Assembly (NCBI RefSeq): GCF_001277175.1
Contig: NZ_CP012257.1
Span: 930,001 to 994,000, forward strand
DNA length: 64,000 bases
Origin: Cronobacter universalis NCTC 9529
Lineage (GTDB): Bacteria; Pseudomonadota; Gammaproteobacteria; Enterobacterales; Enterobacteriaceae
Direction: 5' to 3'
Under the pieces are notes generated by a model. That model was given only the letters and a program-made list of their open reading frames with translations, searched no databases and was not told the origin of the DNA. The position numbers were made by a program, and so were the translations under genes. Of the stretch, positions 36,439-50,253 are shown in pieces. Within the stretch, counting starts at the first letter, position 1. The number at the start of each line of letters is the position of its first letter.

Positions 36439-37026
36439 ATGGCCGCAAAACGGCGCATCGACACCATGGAAGAAAACCGCGCGAAGCTCATCGCGGCGGC
36501 GAGAAAGGCGTTCGCTGAGAAAGGGTTTGCGGCGGCGTCAATGGATGAACTCACCGCCAGCGTCGGGCTGACGCGCGGCGCGCTGTACCATAATTTCGGC
36601 GATAAAAAAGGGCTGCTCGCCGCCGTGGTCGCGCAGGTGGATGGCGAGATGGCGCAGCGCGCGAAAGCGGCCGCCGCAGGCGTGGAAGATCCGTGGGAAA
36701 CGCTGATCGCCGAAGGCGTGGCGTATATTCAGATGGCGCTGGATGAAGAGGTGCGGCGCATCGTGCTGCTGGATGGCCCGGCGTTTCTCGGCGATCCGGC
36801 GCAGTGGCCGAGCCAGAATAGCTGCCTCGACGCCACGCGCGAGACCGTTATCAGCATGATGGCGAGCGGGATAATCAAACCGGTGGACGCCGACGCCGCC
36901 GCGCGGCTGCTGAACGGCGCGGCGCTCAATGCCGCGCTGTGGGTGGCCGCAAGCCCGGAGCCGGAAGAAGCGCTGCCGAAAATGATCGAGGTGTTTACGC
37001 TGCTGGCGGGCGGTCTTCGGGCCTGA
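36439..37026 (+). CDS. TetR family transcriptional regulator
   Basis: The protein has 195 residues starting MAAKRRIDTMEENRAKLIAA, with AAAGGAGATCC upstream. HTH region AFAEKGFAAASMDELTASVG then LTRGALYHNFGDKKGLLAAV (about residues 25-65). The C-terminal ligand domain is unassigned. Probably represses itself and the divergent ridA-like gene through the three palindromes. Confidence 0.9.
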   Translation: MAAKRRIDTMEENRAKLIAAARKAFAEKGFAAASMDELTASVGLTRGALYHNFGDKKGLLAAVVAQVDGEMAQRAKAAAAGVEDPWETLIAEGVAYIQMALDEEVRRIVLLDGPAFLGDPAQWPSQNSCLDATRETVISMMASGIIKPVDADAAARLLNGAALNAALWVAASPEPEEALPKMIEVFTLLAGGLRA

Positions 37027-37035
37027 GTATGAAAA

Positions 37036-37058
37036 AAGGATGGCCTGGCGCCATCCTT
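37036..37058. terminator. Terminator after tetR and for the methyltransferase gene
   Basis: AAGGATGGC/GCCATCCTT stem. The six-A run on the left makes it a good terminator for reverse-strand transcripts; forward termination is weaker. Confidence 0.65.
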
Positions 37059-37142
37059 GTATTGTCAGCGAAACCGAAAGAATGGATGTATCGTTACGTC
37101 CGCTATTATTAGCCCCGCAGCTCGTGCGGAGCTATAGCGTTT

Positions 37143-37946
37143 CTACATCGGTTTAATTGAGCATGTTGCTATAAACGTTGGCATATATTTATCAATAAGA
37201 AAACGTGGCGCAGGCTGAAAAGCCTCATCGAAACCCGTCAATATCAAACCGGCTTCCAGCTGGCCGCTAATTTGTTCCGCTAACGTATGGCCAAAAACAA
37301 AGGCCTCGTTCATGGCTAACTTTTTTTCAATTTCCTCTGCGCTCAGATCCGTTATATCAGCATAAGGTAAAATGAAAGCTGGCTTCATCAAACCACTCTG
37401 GGCTAAATCAGGTGAACGGTCAAAAACAAAGACTACCGGATTATAAAAGCCGCTGAGTAACTTCCCGCCTTTGCGTAGGACGCGGAAACATTCGGCCCAA
37501 ACTTTACGTATGTTCGGTATATACAGATTAGAGATGGGATGGAAAATCAGGTCGAATGACTTATCCTCAAAGGCTGATAAATCCTGCATATCGCCCAATA
37601 CTGTTTTTAAGGTCAGGTTGTCGCGTTTCGCAACCCTCTCATCTAAGGCCAGTTGTTCTGTCGAAGCATCAAGTACAACCACCTCCGCGCCGGCAGCTGC
37701 CAGCACGGGAGCCTGCTGCCCACCAGCAGCGGCCAGACACAGAACACGCATACCTTGCACGTCGTCAAGCCATCCAGCCGGGAGTTCAGAAGGTATAAGT
37801 TGCACCCGCCACTGGCCTTTTCGGGCAGCCTGGATGATTTCCGTTGTCACGGGACGCGACCAGTCACCATTTTCGCGCGCCATGCGATCCCATACGGCCT
37901 GATTGTGATGGTAAATATTATTGAGGGAAAAAGAATTCGACATCAT
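37143..37946 (-). CDS. SAM-dependent methyltransferase (class I)
   Basis: The protein has 267 residues from ATG 37946 (or 37943), with AGGACAG upstream on the reverse strand; the open frame to 38090 lacks a good start. Motif I reads VLCLAAAGGQQAPVLAAAGA, followed by EVVVLDAS and a motif II-like GDMQDLSAFEDKSFDLIFHP. Small-molecule methyltransferase type; substrate unknown. Stands alone. Confidence 0.85.
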   Translation of the reverse strand: MMSNSFSLNNIYHHNQAVWDRMARENGDWSRPVTTEIIQAARKGQWRVQLIPSELPAGWLDDVQGMRVLCLAAAGGQQAPVLAAAGAEVVVLDASTEQLALDERVAKRDNLTLKTVLGDMQDLSAFEDKSFDLIFHPISNLYIPNIRKVWAECFRVLRKGGKLLSGFYNPVVFVFDRSPDLAQSGLMKPAFILPYADITDLSAEEIEKKLAMNEAFVFGHTLAEQISGQLEAGLILTGFDEAFQPAPRFLIDKYMPTFIATCSIKPM

Positions 37947-38487
37947 TATCTGTCCTGAGCAAGTTAAAACAATGCCCGACAGTAAAGCACAAAAATTTTT
38001 GCTATCTGCTGCCATTAACATTAGCGGCAAGCAGACAAGTGGCATGAACGACAATGCGCATTTACTCCCGGCAAACCAGTAAGTGTTCATAGCACATTAG
38101 TTGTTCATTTCAGGAAAACCTCAACAGGCAGGAAGATTATATGAATATGCTCCTGAAATATAATTCCACAAAGCTGTTCATACAAGTCTGATTTTTAAAT
38201 TAGAGTTATCTGTCGCTATTAACCGGCTCCCTGTTAACTCATACGCGGCAATGTAAGCAAAATTTCAGTGTGGAGTGAAAATTGCGGGCCTCCGCTCCTC
38301 GCTCATACCAACCCCCCTGTATCCCCCTTCTCTTCAAACAAATCGGTTTCAGTTTCCTGATTAACGTGCAGGCTAAAAAGCCCATCTTTTTGCGTTCTGC
38401 GCATCCCGGTCCAGACTGAAAGCTGGGCCGCGCCGCCCTTCGGGCCTGAAGCTGCGCGGCAATCTGCTGATAAAAAGAGGGGCCGCT
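37947..38487. other. Long spacer between methyltransferase and dehydrogenase genes
   Basis: About 540 bp, less GC-rich than its flanks. No gene, known repeat or RNA seen. It must contain two divergent promoters that I cannot place. Confidence 0.5.
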
Positions 38488-39405
38488 ATGTCTGAAGAAC
38501 GAATGATCAACACCACTATCGTTATCACCGGGGCGTCGAGCGGTTTTGGCCGCGGGGCCGCGCTGGCGCTCGCTAAACGCGGCGCGAACGTCGTGCTGGC
38601 GGCGCGTCGGGGCGAGGCGCTGGAGGCGCTGGCGCAGGAGATTAACGCTGACAACGGCCACGCGCTGGCGGTGGAAACAGACGTCAGCCAGCCGGATCAG
38701 GTGGAGCGCCTGGCGCAGGCGGCGATCGCGCGCTTCGGGCCGATTAACGTCTGGATCAATAACGTCGGCGTCGGGGCGCTCGGCTGGTTCTGGGAGATCC
38801 CGGTCGCCGATCATGAGCGGCTGGTGGATGTGAATCTGAAAGGCGTGATTTACGGCGCGCACGTAGCGATGAAGCATTTTATCGCCCAGGGCTTCGGCGT
38901 GCTGATTAACACCGGCTCGGTGGACAGCGAAGTGCCGCTGGCGTTTCAGTCGAGCTACGCCGCCACCAAAGCCGCCGTGCTGAGCCTCGGACGCACCATT
39001 AACGAGGAGCTGCGGCTTAACGATTACCACGACATCAAAGTAGCGACCATCATGCCGTGGGCGGTGGATACGCCGTGGTGGACGCACGCCGCCAACTATA
39101 CCGGCCACGCGCCGCGCATGGCCGCGATGGATTCGCCGGAGAAGGTGATCGACGCGATGGTCAAAGCCTGTTTCAAACCGCAAGAGGAGATCCCGGTGGG
39201 CTGGAAGGCGCGATCGTCGAATTTATCGCACCATCTGTTCCCGGATATGACGGAAAAACTCTCCGCTAACGTGATTAACCGCTCGGTGGAAAAAGCGCAG
39301 CCGCTGGCCCCGACGACCGGCGCTATCTATACGCCGATGGCGGACACCACCACCATTGACGGCGGCATTCGCGCGCGAATGAAGCAGGAAGATAAAGCGC
39401 GCTGA
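38488..39405 (+). CDS. Short-chain dehydrogenase/reductase
   Basis: The protein has 305 residues; AAGAGGGGCC lies upstream. Rossmann motif TGASSGFGRG (about 14-23), INNVGVGALG, and the catalytic triad Ser...YAATK (about residues 155-159). The RR after VVLAA suggests NADP preference. A long C-terminal extension (about 55 residues) beyond the classical SDR length. Convergent with lacI, 3 bp apart. Substrate unknown. Confidence 0.88.
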   Translation: MSEERMINTTIVITGASSGFGRGAALALAKRGANVVLAARRGEALEALAQEINADNGHALAVETDVSQPDQVERLAQAAIARFGPINVWINNVGVGALGWFWEIPVADHERLVDVNLKGVIYGAHVAMKHFIAQGFGVLINTGSVDSEVPLAFQSSYAATKAAVLSLGRTINEELRLNDYHDIKVATIMPWAVDTPWWTHAANYTGHAPRMAAMDSPEKVIDAMVKACFKPQEEIPVGWKARSSNLSHHLFPDMTEKLSANVINRSVEKAQPLAPTTGAIYTPMADTTTIDGGIRARMKQEDKAR

Positions 39406-39408
39406 GGC

Positions 39409-40485
39409 TCAGCACTCGCGCAGGGCTTTTACCAGGCGCGCCATTTCATCGAGCAGCCGTTCGCGAGAGGCGTTGCGGTCGCCCAGCGGCGCGGTGGAGC
39501 GGCGCTCGATAAAGCGGGTCGGCAGCAGGGTAGAGCCGCTCTCGCCGTGGCCCGCGAGGCGCGCCACCATGCGGCTCACCGCCTGCGCGCCCAGCCGGTT
39601 GAAATCCTGCTCGACGGTGGTAAGCGGCGGAATGAAATAGGCGCTGTCCGGCGTGTCGTCATAGCCAATCACCGAGACATCCTGCGGCACGCGCAGGCCC
39701 AGCTCATCCAGCGCGCTCATGGCGCCGAACGCCATCTGATCGTTCGCCACCACCAGCGCCGTGATATCGCGCCGGGTGCGGAACAGGCTCAGCGTCTGCC
39801 GCCAGGCGTCTTTCGAACTCCAGTCGCCGTGTAAAACCGCGCACGGGGTAAGCCCGTGCGCGCTAAGCACGTCCTGCCAGCAGGCGAGACGCATACCGGA
39901 CGCCACCGAGTGTTCCGGCCCCGCGAGCAACGCGATGCGCTGATGCCCGCCGTTTAGCAGAAACTCCACGCTCTGGCGCGAGCCGTCGCGCGGGTCAAAG
40001 CTTACGTGAAAGACGTCGCTGTCGGCGGGCACATCGAGAAACAGGCACAGCAGATCGCTGTTGTCGTTAACGATGCTTGCGGCCGCCTCCGCCCCGAGCG
40101 GCAGGTTGATAATGACGCCATCCACTTTCTGCGCGCGCATTTCATTGAGCGAGCGTTGTAGCTCTTCCAGCGTGCCGGTTTCCAGCGTGGCGATCACCAC
40201 GCTGTAGTCCGCCCGCGCGGCGTGGCTTTTAATGGCGGCGGCAATCTGCGAGGGCGCATGCAGCGCCAGAGAAACGGTGATAAACCCGAGCGTGCGGGTG
40301 GCTTTACCGGCCAGCAGTTGCGCGCTGCGATTTGGCACAAACTGTAGAGCGTCCATCGCGTCCAGCACCCGCTGGCGCGTCGCGGGCGAAACCATCTCCG
40401 GCTTATTAAGCACGCGCGACACCGTCTGGTGCGACACCCCGGCTTTCTGCGCCACGTCATCCAGCGTGCTGAGTCGTTTTTTCAT
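39409..40485 (-). CDS. lacI: Lactose operon repressor LacI
   Basis: The protein has 358 residues (E. coli 360). Start at 40485 because GAGGA lies at correct spacing; ATGs at 40491 and 40518 do not. HTH STLDDVAQKAGVSHQTVSRV with YQTV-like HQTV recognition helix, hinge QLLAGKATRTLGF, and the E. coli-like LALHAPSQIAAAIKSHA and IPPLTTVEQDF. It is divergent from lacZ, unlike E. coli where lacI precedes lacZ in the same direction. Confidence 0.93.
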   Translation of the reverse strand: MKKRLSTLDDVAQKAGVSHQTVSRVLNKPEMVSPATRQRVLDAMDALQFVPNRSAQLLAGKATRTLGFITVSLALHAPSQIAAAIKSHAARADYSVVIATLETGTLEELQRSLNEMRAQKVDGVIINLPLGAEAAASIVNDNSDLLCLFLDVPADSDVFHVSFDPRDGSRQSVEFLLNGGHQRIALLAGPEHSVASGMRLACWQDVLSAHGLTPCAVLHGDWSSKDAWRQTLSLFRTRRDITALVVANDQMAFGAMSALDELGLRVPQDVSVIGYDDTPDSAYFIPPLTTVEQDFNRLGAQAVSRMVARLAGHGESGSTLLPTRFIERRSTAPLGDRNASRERLLDEMARLVKALREC

Positions 40486-40554
40486 CGCCATTCCTCTGCT
40501 CTGTGTGGCCTGAATCATCGGCGATGGCGCGCGATAAAGTCAATTTCTGGTGCG

Positions 40555-40573
40555 AAATGTCGCGCGCTAACAT
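40555..40573. promoter_or_regulatory. Candidate Lac repressor operator, upstream copy
   Basis: AAATGTCGCGCGCTAACAT is an imperfect palindrome and is the reverse complement, with one change, of the site at 40692-40710. It lies 70 nt before lacI and 159 nt before lacZ. Confidence 0.7.
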
Positions 40574-40579
40574 CACTGC

Positions 40580-40595
40580 TGTGACGCAGATCGCA
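40580..40595 (+). promoter_or_regulatory. Candidate CRP site in the lac spacer
   Basis: TGTGACGCAGATCGCA matches TGTGA-N6-TCACA with one mismatch in the right half. A second similar palindrome (TGTGATCCAGGATCGCA, 40621-40637) has one base too many between halves. Confidence 0.55.
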
Positions 40596-40691
40596 ATTCA
40601 CGATCCTGCCTGCGTCATGATGTGATCCAGGATCGCATTCTGCAATGCCGCCATTCGCGATCTGTCCGGTTTCCCGCCATGCTGATCCTTT

Positions 40692-43863
<3,172 letters not shown>

Positions 43864-43931
43864 CAGGGCGCGACCGCCGGGGCGCGCCCCGGCGTTAACA
43901 ACAAAAACAACCTCCACACAGAAGGTGAAAG

Positions 43932-45197
43932 ATGAATAAGCCTGCCCTGACCCCGGTTGAAAAACAGAACTTCATATTCTTTTTGCTGTTCTTCTTTTTC
44001 TACTACTTCATTATGTCGGCCTACTTTCCGTTTTTCCCTGTGTGGCTGGCGGATGTCGCGCATCTCAGTAAAACGGATACCGGCATTGTCTTCTCATGTA
44101 TTTCGCTGTTCGCGATTATCTTCCAGCCGGTGTTTGGCCTGGTCTCCGATAAACTCGGGCTGCGCAAGCATCTGCTGTGGACGATAACCGGCCTACTGGT
44201 GCTGTTCGCGCCGTTTTTTATCTTTGTGCTCAAGCCGCTGCTGGCGTTTAACATCTGGGTCGGGGCATTTGTCGGCGGCTGCTATCTCGGCATTGTCTTC
44301 TCAAGCGGCTCCGGCGCGGTGGAGGCGTACATTGAGCGCGTCAGCCGCGCCAATAACTTTGAATATGGCAAGGTGCGCGTCTCCGGCTGCGTGGGCTGGG
44401 CGCTGTGCGCCTCGATGACCGGTATGCTGTTTGGCGTGAACCCCAATATCATCTTCTGGGTAGCGTCGGCGTGCGCGCTGATCCTGGCGGGCGTGCTCTG
44501 GTTTTCGCGCCCGGCGGGGGAGAGCGGCAATCTGATCTCCGGCACGAAGGAGACCAGCCAGGCGTTCTCAATGAAGCTCGTCAGCGAGCTGTTCAGAATG
44601 CGCAGCTTCTGGGCGTTTATCATCTACGTGGTGGGCGTGGCGAGCGTGTATGACGTCTTTGACCAGCAGTTCGCCAACTTCTTTAAAGGCTTTTTCTCAA
44701 GCCCCGAGCGCGGCACCCAGATTTTCGGCTTCGTCACCACCGGCGGCGAGCTGCTTAACGCCACCGTGATGTTCTTCACGCCGTTTATCATCAACCGTAT
44801 CGGCAGCAAAAACGCGCTGCTGATCGCGGGCGCGATCATGTCGATGCGCATTATCGGCTCGTCATTCGCCACCGCCGACTGGCAGGTGATCATCCTTAAA
44901 ACGCTGCATATGTTTGAGCTGCCGTTCCTGCTGGTGGGCACGTTTAAATACATTTCCGCGGTCTTCGATCCACGCCTTTCCGCCACGCTGTTTCTGGTGG
45001 GCTTTAACCTCTCCAAACAGCTCTCCGGCGTCGTGCTCTCCACCTGGGCGGGCCGGATGTATGACACCGTGGGCTTCCAGCAGACCTATCTGGTGCTCGG
45101 CCTGATTACGCTTGGCTTTACCGTTATCTCGTTCTTCACGCTCCAGGGCCGCCCGCGCCCGGCGCCTGAGACATCGCCCGATTCTTCGCTGGCCTGA
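43932..45197 (+). CDS. lacY: Lactose permease LacY
   Basis: The protein has 421 residues (E. coli 417). Proton-lactose symporter of the inner membrane with twelve helices. E. coli-like features: [40 protein letters not shown] (E126-type sugar ligand) and [14 protein letters not shown] (R144-type), [11 protein letters not shown] (E269-type). AGAAGG lies before the ATG. No lacA follows; a hairpin closes the pair. Confidence 0.96.
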   Translation: MNKPALTPVEKQNFIFFLLFFFFYYFIMSAYFPFFPVWLADVAHLSKTDTGIVFSCISLFAIIFQPVFGLVSDKLGLRKHLLWTITGLLVLFAPFFIFVLKPLLAFNIWVGAFVGGCYLGIVFSSGSGAVEAYIERVSRANNFEYGKVRVSGCVGWALCASMTGMLFGVNPNIIFWVASACALILAGVLWFSRPAGESGNLISGTKETSQAFSMKLVSELFRMRSFWAFIIYVVGVASVYDVFDQQFANFFKGFFSSPERGTQIFGFVTTGGELLNATVMFFTPFIINRIGSKNALLIAGAIMSMRIIGSSFATADWQVIILKTLHMFELPFLLVGTFKYISAVFDPRLSATLFLVGFNLSKQLSGVVLSTWAGRMYDTVGFQQTYLVLGLITLGFTVISFFTLQGRPRPAPETSPDSSLA

Positions 45198-45213
45198 CGG
45201 CCACACCGTTTCC

Positions 45214-45232
45214 GGGGGAGCGCGGCTCCCCC
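45214..45232 (+). terminator. Hairpin after lacY
   Basis: GGGGGAGC and GCTCCCCC pair around GCG. There is no T-run, so the end of the transcript may be processed here rather than terminated. Confidence 0.5.
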
Positions 45233-45408
45233 AAATCCTTCATGATGAATAAATTGCATGGTATTGATGCGACAAATCTGTCCATTAAGGGAAGAGTGCC
45301 GGGCCGCTTTCTTATACACTATGTGCCGCTATGGTAATCCGCCCGTTCCGACGCGGCCCCCAGAAAGCCAATGGTGAGGCTTCTGCCGCGCAAAAAAGAG
45401 TGAGACAG

Positions 45409-47109
45409 ATGGAAATCAAACACAAAAAAAACCGTTCGCTTTACATTCCCTACGCCGGCCCCGTTCTGCTGGAGTTTCCGCTGCTGAACAAGGGCAGCGC
45501 CTTCAGCATGGAAGAGCGCAGCAATTTCAACCTGCTGGGGCTGTTGCCGGAAGTGGTGGAAACCATTGAAGAGCAGGCGGAGCGCGCGTGGCGACAGTTT
45601 GAAGATTTCAAAACGGATATTGATAAACACATTTACCTGCGCAACATCCAGGACACCAACGAAACCCTGTTCTATCGCCTGCTGGAAAACCATCTTGAGG
45701 TGATGATGCCCATCATCTACACCCCGACGGTGGGCTCGGCCTGCGAACGTTTTTCCGAGATCTACCGCCGCGCCCGCGGGGTGTTCATCTCCTGGCCGAA
45801 CCGCCACAACATGGACGACATCCTGCAGAACGTGCCTATCCATAACATCAAAGTGATCGTGGTGACGGACGGCGAGCGTATTCTCGGCCTCGGCGACCAG
45901 GGCATCGGCGGCATGGGGATTCCTATCGGCAAGCTCTCGCTCTACACCGCCTGCGGCGGCATCAGCCCGGCGTATACGCTGCCTATCGTGCTGGATGTCG
46001 GCACCAACAATCAGCAACTGCTGAACGATCCGCTCTATATGGGCTGGCGTCACCCGCGTATCACCGATGACGAGTATTACGCGTTCGTCGATGACTTTAT
46101 CCAGGCGGTGAAACAGCGCTGGCCGAACGTGCTGTTGCAGTTTGAAGATTTCGCGCAGAAAAACGCGATGCCGTTGCTTGAGCGCTATCGCGACGAGATC
46201 TGCTGCTTTAACGATGATATTCAGGGCACCGCGGCGGTGACGCTCGGCACGCTGATTGCCGCGAGCCGCGCGGCGGGCAGCCAGCTCAGCGAGCAGAAAA
46301 TCGTCTTCCTCGGCGCAGGCTCCGCCGGGTGCGGCATCGCCGAGCAGATCATCGCGTGGATGCGTACCGAAGGCGGCTTAAGCGACGAGCAGGCGCGCGC
46401 CCGCGTGTTTATGGTCGACCGTTTCGGCCTGCTGACCGACAACATGCCAAACCTGCTGTCATTCCAGTCGAAGCTGGTGCAAAAACGCGACAGCCTTCAG
46501 GGCTGGGATACGCAGAGCGATTCGATCTCGCTGCTGGATGTGGTGCGCAACGCCAAACCGGACATTCTCATCGGCGTCTCCGGCCAGACCGGGCTTTTCA
46601 CCGAAGAGATCATCCGCGAGATGCACAAGCACTGCGCGCGCCCGATTGTCATGCCGCTCTCTAACCCGACCTCACGCGTCGAGGCGACGCCGCACGACAT
46701 CCTGAACTGGACCGACGGCGCGGCGCTGGTGGCGACGGGCAGCCCGTTCCAGCCGGTGACGGTGAAAGAGAAAACGTACCCGATTGCGCAGTGCAACAAC
46801 GCCTATATCTTCCCCGGCATCGGGCTTGGGATTATTTCGTCCGGCGCGCTGCGCGTGACCGATGAGATGATGATGGCGGCGAGCGAAGCGCTGGCCTCGC
46901 ATTCGCCGCTGGTCAATACCGGCAGCGGTCTGGTGCTGCCGCCGCTGACGGATATTCAGGCGGTGTCGAAGGATATCGCGTTTGCGGTAGGCAAAATGGC
47001 GCAGCAGCAGGGTGTGGCGGTGAAAACCTCCGCCGAGGCGCTGTTACAGGCCATTGAAGATAACTTCTGGCTGCCGGAATACCGCAGCTACCGCCGCACC
47101 TCTATCTGA
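45409..47109 (+). CDS. maeA: NAD-dependent malic enzyme
   Basis: The protein has 566 residues starting [18 protein letters not shown], after AAGAGTGAG. The open frame from 45331 has no counterpart in E. coli MaeA. Oxidative decarboxylation of malate to pyruvate. Motifs [35 protein letters not shown] and [15 protein letters not shown] (Rossmann). The C-terminus YRSYRRTSI matches E. coli. A stand-alone gene. Confidence 0.96.
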   Translation: MEIKHKKNRSLYIPYAGPVLLEFPLLNKGSAFSMEERSNFNLLGLLPEVVETIEEQAERAWRQFEDFKTDIDKHIYLRNIQDTNETLFYRLLENHLEVMMPIIYTPTVGSACERFSEIYRRARGVFISWPNRHNMDDILQNVPIHNIKVIVVTDGERILGLGDQGIGGMGIPIGKLSLYTACGGISPAYTLPIVLDVGTNNQQLLNDPLYMGWRHPRITDDEYYAFVDDFIQAVKQRWPNVLLQFEDFAQKNAMPLLERYRDEICCFNDDIQGTAAVTLGTLIAASRAAGSQLSEQKIVFLGAGSAGCGIAEQIIAWMRTEGGLSDEQARARVFMVDRFGLLTDNMPNLLSFQSKLVQKRDSLQGWDTQSDSISLLDVVRNAKPDILIGVSGQTGLFTEEIIREMHKHCARPIVMPLSNPTSRVEATPHDILNWTDGAALVATGSPFQPVTVKEKTYPIAQCNNAYIFPGIGLGIISSGALRVTDEMMMAASEALASHSPLVNTGSGLVLPPLTDIQAVSKDIAFAVGKMAQQQGVAVKTSAEALLQAIEDNFWLPEYRSYRRTSI

Positions 47110-47160
47110 TGCGGCTTCACGCTGGCGCGCCTGCGCCAGCGTCTCTTCCCGTTGTTTGTT

Positions 47161-47418
47161 TCATCTGCCCCAGCGCGCCCACAGCGCTCTGCCCGCCACG
47201 GTCGTTATCAGCGAACAGATAACCGACACCACCGCCAGCTCAATAAAATAGGCGTTAAAGTCATCAAGGAAAGGCACCACGTTCACCACGGCGGCGACGT
47301 CGCGTAACTCGGCGGTGTGCAGCAGCGCGAACAGCACCGGCGGGATATTCAGGAAGAAAAAAATAAACAGCAGACAAAAGATAATGGATTCAAGGGTGTT
47401 GGCCGGGGTGACTCTCAT
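47161..47418 (-). CDS. Small two-helix membrane protein, unknown
   Basis: The protein has 85 residues with two hydrophobic segments (SIIFCLLFIFFFLNIPPVLF and YFIELAVVSVICSLITTVAG). Convergent with maeA. Weak ribosome-binding site. Not recognised. Confidence 0.6.
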   Translation of the reverse strand: MRVTPANTLESIIFCLLFIFFFLNIPPVLFALLHTAELRDVAAVVNVVPFLDDFNAYFIELAVVSVICSLITTVAGRALWARWGR

Positions 47419-47550
47419 TGACGCGCTCGGTTCTGAATAAAGGACAACCCCGACGACACCTGTCGCCGCGGGGTCTGGCCTCGCATCATACCTGAAACCG
47501 CGCCCCGACCACAGGTGATTTTATCGCCGGTTTTCGGGCGCGCTTAGCCC

Positions 47551-48372
47551 TCAGGCCACGTTTTCTTGCACCAGCGCGATGCTGTTGACTATCTCGCGCT
47601 CAATATCCGCTTCGCGCCATGACGCCATGGCGGAGGAGAACGGCTCGAACGCGTAGATGCCCTGATAGCCGCGCGCTTCCAGCGCCTTGATCTGCTCTAC
47701 GGTCTTCAGCCTGTCGTCCGGCATCAGCATCAGGCGCTGATCGTCGGTCAGCGTCTCAAGCGGGCGCGGATCGTTAACGCCGGAGAGATGCACCAGCCCA
47801 ATCATCGAGACATCCACCCGGGAAAACGCCTGCGCCGCCTGCGGATAGAGCGCATGGTGGAAGGTGTCGATCAGTAGCTTAAACGGCACATTCGCGTCGC
47901 GGATAAGCGTCTGCGCTTCGGCCGCCGAGCGCAGCGAACTTTGCGGAAAACCGAGCGGCTCCACCAGCCCCTGAATGCCGTAATGGGCAAAAAGCGGGGC
48001 GAGATCATGTAACGCCGCCAGGGTTTCCGCCGGCCCGACAGGCGTGCCGTCGTTTAACGGACAGAGCACCAGCCCCGCCGCGCCCACCGCCTGCGCGTCT
48101 TTCAGCAGCGATTCGGTCAGCTCGCGCACCGCGGGCGTGCGCTGGTTAAACGGGTAGACGGCGTTAATAGTGACAATGTCGATGTCGTAACGCGCCGCCA
48201 GCTCGCGCACCTGTACTGCGCTCAAATCGTCGGTGACCTTGCCGCCGGGCATATCGTTACGCAGCTCGACCTTATTCAGCCCAAGCCGGTTCACCAGTTT
48301 AAAAAACGCGGGGATATCCAGCCCCGGGGCGATTTTGCGGTTAACGCAGAAGCGGTGCAGTGCAATGGTCAT
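47551..48372 (-). CDS. iolI: Inosose isomerase-like TIM-barrel protein (IolI type)
   Basis: The protein has 273 residues. Xylose-isomerase-like TIM barrel; metal-binding regions VEPLGFPQSSLRS, LIDTFHHALYP and YAFEPFSS fit IolI/IolH-type isomerases. In Bacillus IolI interconverts keto-inositols. It is divergent from iolA at one end of the iol cluster. Moderately different from the other barrel here (iolH), so iolI is the better name. Confidence 0.8.
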   Translation of the reverse strand: MTIALHRFCVNRKIAPGLDIPAFFKLVNRLGLNKVELRNDMPGGKVTDDLSAVQVRELAARYDIDIVTINAVYPFNQRTPAVRELTESLLKDAQAVGAAGLVLCPLNDGTPVGPAETLAALHDLAPLFAHYGIQGLVEPLGFPQSSLRSAAEAQTLIRDANVPFKLLIDTFHHALYPQAAQAFSRVDVSMIGLVHLSGVNDPRPLETLTDDQRLMLMPDDRLKTVEQIKALEARGYQGIYAFEPFSSAMASWREADIEREIVNSIALVQENVA

Positions 48373-48729
48373 CGTACTCTCCTGAAAGCAACAGAATGAA
48401 AGACTGGCCTGCCTGTAATCAAAACATTTATTTCATATTTCGCAATATTCGAAATTCTGCTTCTTTGATCGGCTTCGCAAAAAAGAAGGTGCAGCCGTCG
48501 GTTTTGCCGGGCAGGAGCCGCTTATCCCGCTAATTTTCAGGGGTTAAAGGCAGGCAATGGTCAGGTCAGAAATGCGATGCTGTAGAAAATGCGACGATGG
48601 TCACCAAAAGTAAATTTCATTTATATTTTTATTGAAATATTCATTTCATTTAGCCAGGATGAGGACAGACGTTTTTACGCGAGCCGCCACGGCTCCCGCA
48701 TTGACCCCCTCCAGACGACGAGGCTAAGC
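48373..48729. promoter_or_regulatory. Divergent iolI/iolA control region with IolR-type palindromes
   Basis: TGAAAT-ATTC-ATTTCA (48633-48648) is a perfect 6-bp inverted repeat with a 4-bp spacer. A second half-pair ATTTC...GAAAT spans 48430-48455, and a third ATTTCA lies at 48614-48619. No gene lies in the 357 bp. RpiR-family repressors are known to bind such repeats; assignment to IolR is by context. Confidence 0.65.
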
Positions 48730-50235
48730 ATGAATATCACAGGAAACTTTATCGGCGGGAAAATCTGTAACAGCAGCAGCGGCCAGACGGTGCCGGTCTT
48801 CGATCCGGCCACGGGCAAACCGGTGCGCGAGGTCACGCAATCCACGGCCCAGGAGGTCTCGGCGGCGATCCAGGTCGCCCATGAGGCGTTCCACGGCTGG
48901 GCCAATACCACGCCGCTGCGCCGCGCCAGGGTGCTGTTTCATTTCAAAATGCTGCTTGAGAAACATGCCGACGAGCTGGCGGCGATTATCGTCAGCGAGC
49001 ACGGCAAGGTCTGGTCAGACGCCATGGGCGAGCTGACGCGCGGCATGGAAGTGGTGGAGTTCGCCTGCGGCATTCCGCACCTGATTAAAGGGGAATACTC
49101 CTCTGATGTCGGTACCCGCGTCGACAGCTACTCGCTGATGCAGCCGCTCGGCGTGGTGGCGGGGATCACGCCGTTTAACTTCCCGGCGATGGTGCCGATG
49201 TGGATGTTCCCGATAGCGCTCGCCTGCGGCAACAGCTTTGTGCTGAAACCGCCCGCGCTGGCGCCGACCGCCGCGGTGCGTCTCGCTGAGCTGCTGTCAG
49301 AAGCCGGGCTGCCGGATGGCGTGTTCAACGTGGTGCATTGCAGTAATGAAGACGCCGAACAGCTCTACACCGATCCGCGCATCGCGGCGGTCAGCTTTGT
49401 CGGCTCGTCCGGCGTGGCGGAGCATATCTACAAAACCGCCAGCGCTTACGGTAAACGCGTGCAGGCGTTCGGCGCGGCGAAAAACCACGCCATTGTCATG
49501 CCGGATGCCGATCTCGACGCCACGGTAAACGCCATTATGGGCGGCGCGTTTGGTTCTGCTGGCGAGCGCTGCATGGCGCTGCCGATTGTGGTCGCGGTGG
49601 GCGACGAAACGGCGGATAAACTGATTGCGCGCCTCACGCCGCTGGTGGAAGCGCTGAAAGTCGGGCCGGGCTGTATGCGCGGGCCGGAAGAGAACGAAAT
49701 GGGGCCGGTGGTTTCCGACGCCCACCAGAAAAAAGTGCTGGGCTATATTGAAAAGGGCGTCAGCGAAGGCGCGAAACTGGTGGTCGACGGCCGTAAATTC
49801 CGTCTGCCAGGCTATGAAGCGGGCTACTACGTCGGCGGCACGCTGTTTGATAACGTAACGCCGGAGATGGTCATCTGGCGCGAAGAGATTTTCGGGCCGG
49901 TGCTCGGCATCGTCCGCGCGCCGGATTACGAGCGCGCGCTGGCGCTGATCAACAGCCATGAGTTTGGCAACGGCAGCGCGATTTTCACCAGCAACGGCCA
50001 TACGGCGCGCGAATTCGTGCATGACGTTCAGGCGGGGATGGTGGGCGTCAACGTCCCGGTGCCGGTGCCGATGGCGTTTCACAGCTTTGGCGGCTGGAAG
50101 CGTTCGGTGTTCGGCGCGCTGAATGTGCACGGGCCGGACGGCGTGCGGTTCTATACCCGTATGAAAACCGCCACGGTGCGCTGGCCGCAGGGGCAGCAGA
50201 CCGTCTCTGAATTCAGTATGCCGACGCTCGGTTAA
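48730..50235 (+). CDS. iolA: Malonate-/methylmalonate-semialdehyde dehydrogenase (CoA-acylating)
   Basis: The protein has 501 residues from MNITGNFIGGKICNSSS; the open frame from 48589 lies in the control region. Converts malonate semialdehyde plus CoA to acetyl-CoA and CO2, the last inositol step. Nucleophile C281 in SAGERCMALPI; GITPFNFPAMVPMWMFP and FGPVLGIV are family signatures. Followed 18 nt later by iolB. Confidence 0.96.
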   Translation: MNITGNFIGGKICNSSSGQTVPVFDPATGKPVREVTQSTAQEVSAAIQVAHEAFHGWANTTPLRRARVLFHFKMLLEKHADELAAIIVSEHGKVWSDAMGELTRGMEVVEFACGIPHLIKGEYSSDVGTRVDSYSLMQPLGVVAGITPFNFPAMVPMWMFPIALACGNSFVLKPPALAPTAAVRLAELLSEAGLPDGVFNVVHCSNEDAEQLYTDPRIAAVSFVGSSGVAEHIYKTASAYGKRVQAFGAAKNHAIVMPDADLDATVNAIMGGAFGSAGERCMALPIVVAVGDETADKLIARLTPLVEALKVGPGCMRGPEENEMGPVVSDAHQKKVLGYIEKGVSEGAKLVVDGRKFRLPGYEAGYYVGGTLFDNVTPEMVIWREEIFGPVLGIVRAPDYERALALINSHEFGNGSAIFTSNGHTAREFVHDVQAGMVGVNVPVPVPMAFHSFGGWKRSVFGALNVHGPDGVRFYTRMKTATVRWPQGQQTVSEFSMPTLG

Positions 50236-50253
50236 GTTTTTCCAGGAGGAGCC

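Noticed and set aside
40621..40637. Second CRP site in the lac spacer
   Set aside because: The palindrome TGTGATCC-A-GGATCGCA has an odd centre, one base more than the CRP consensus.
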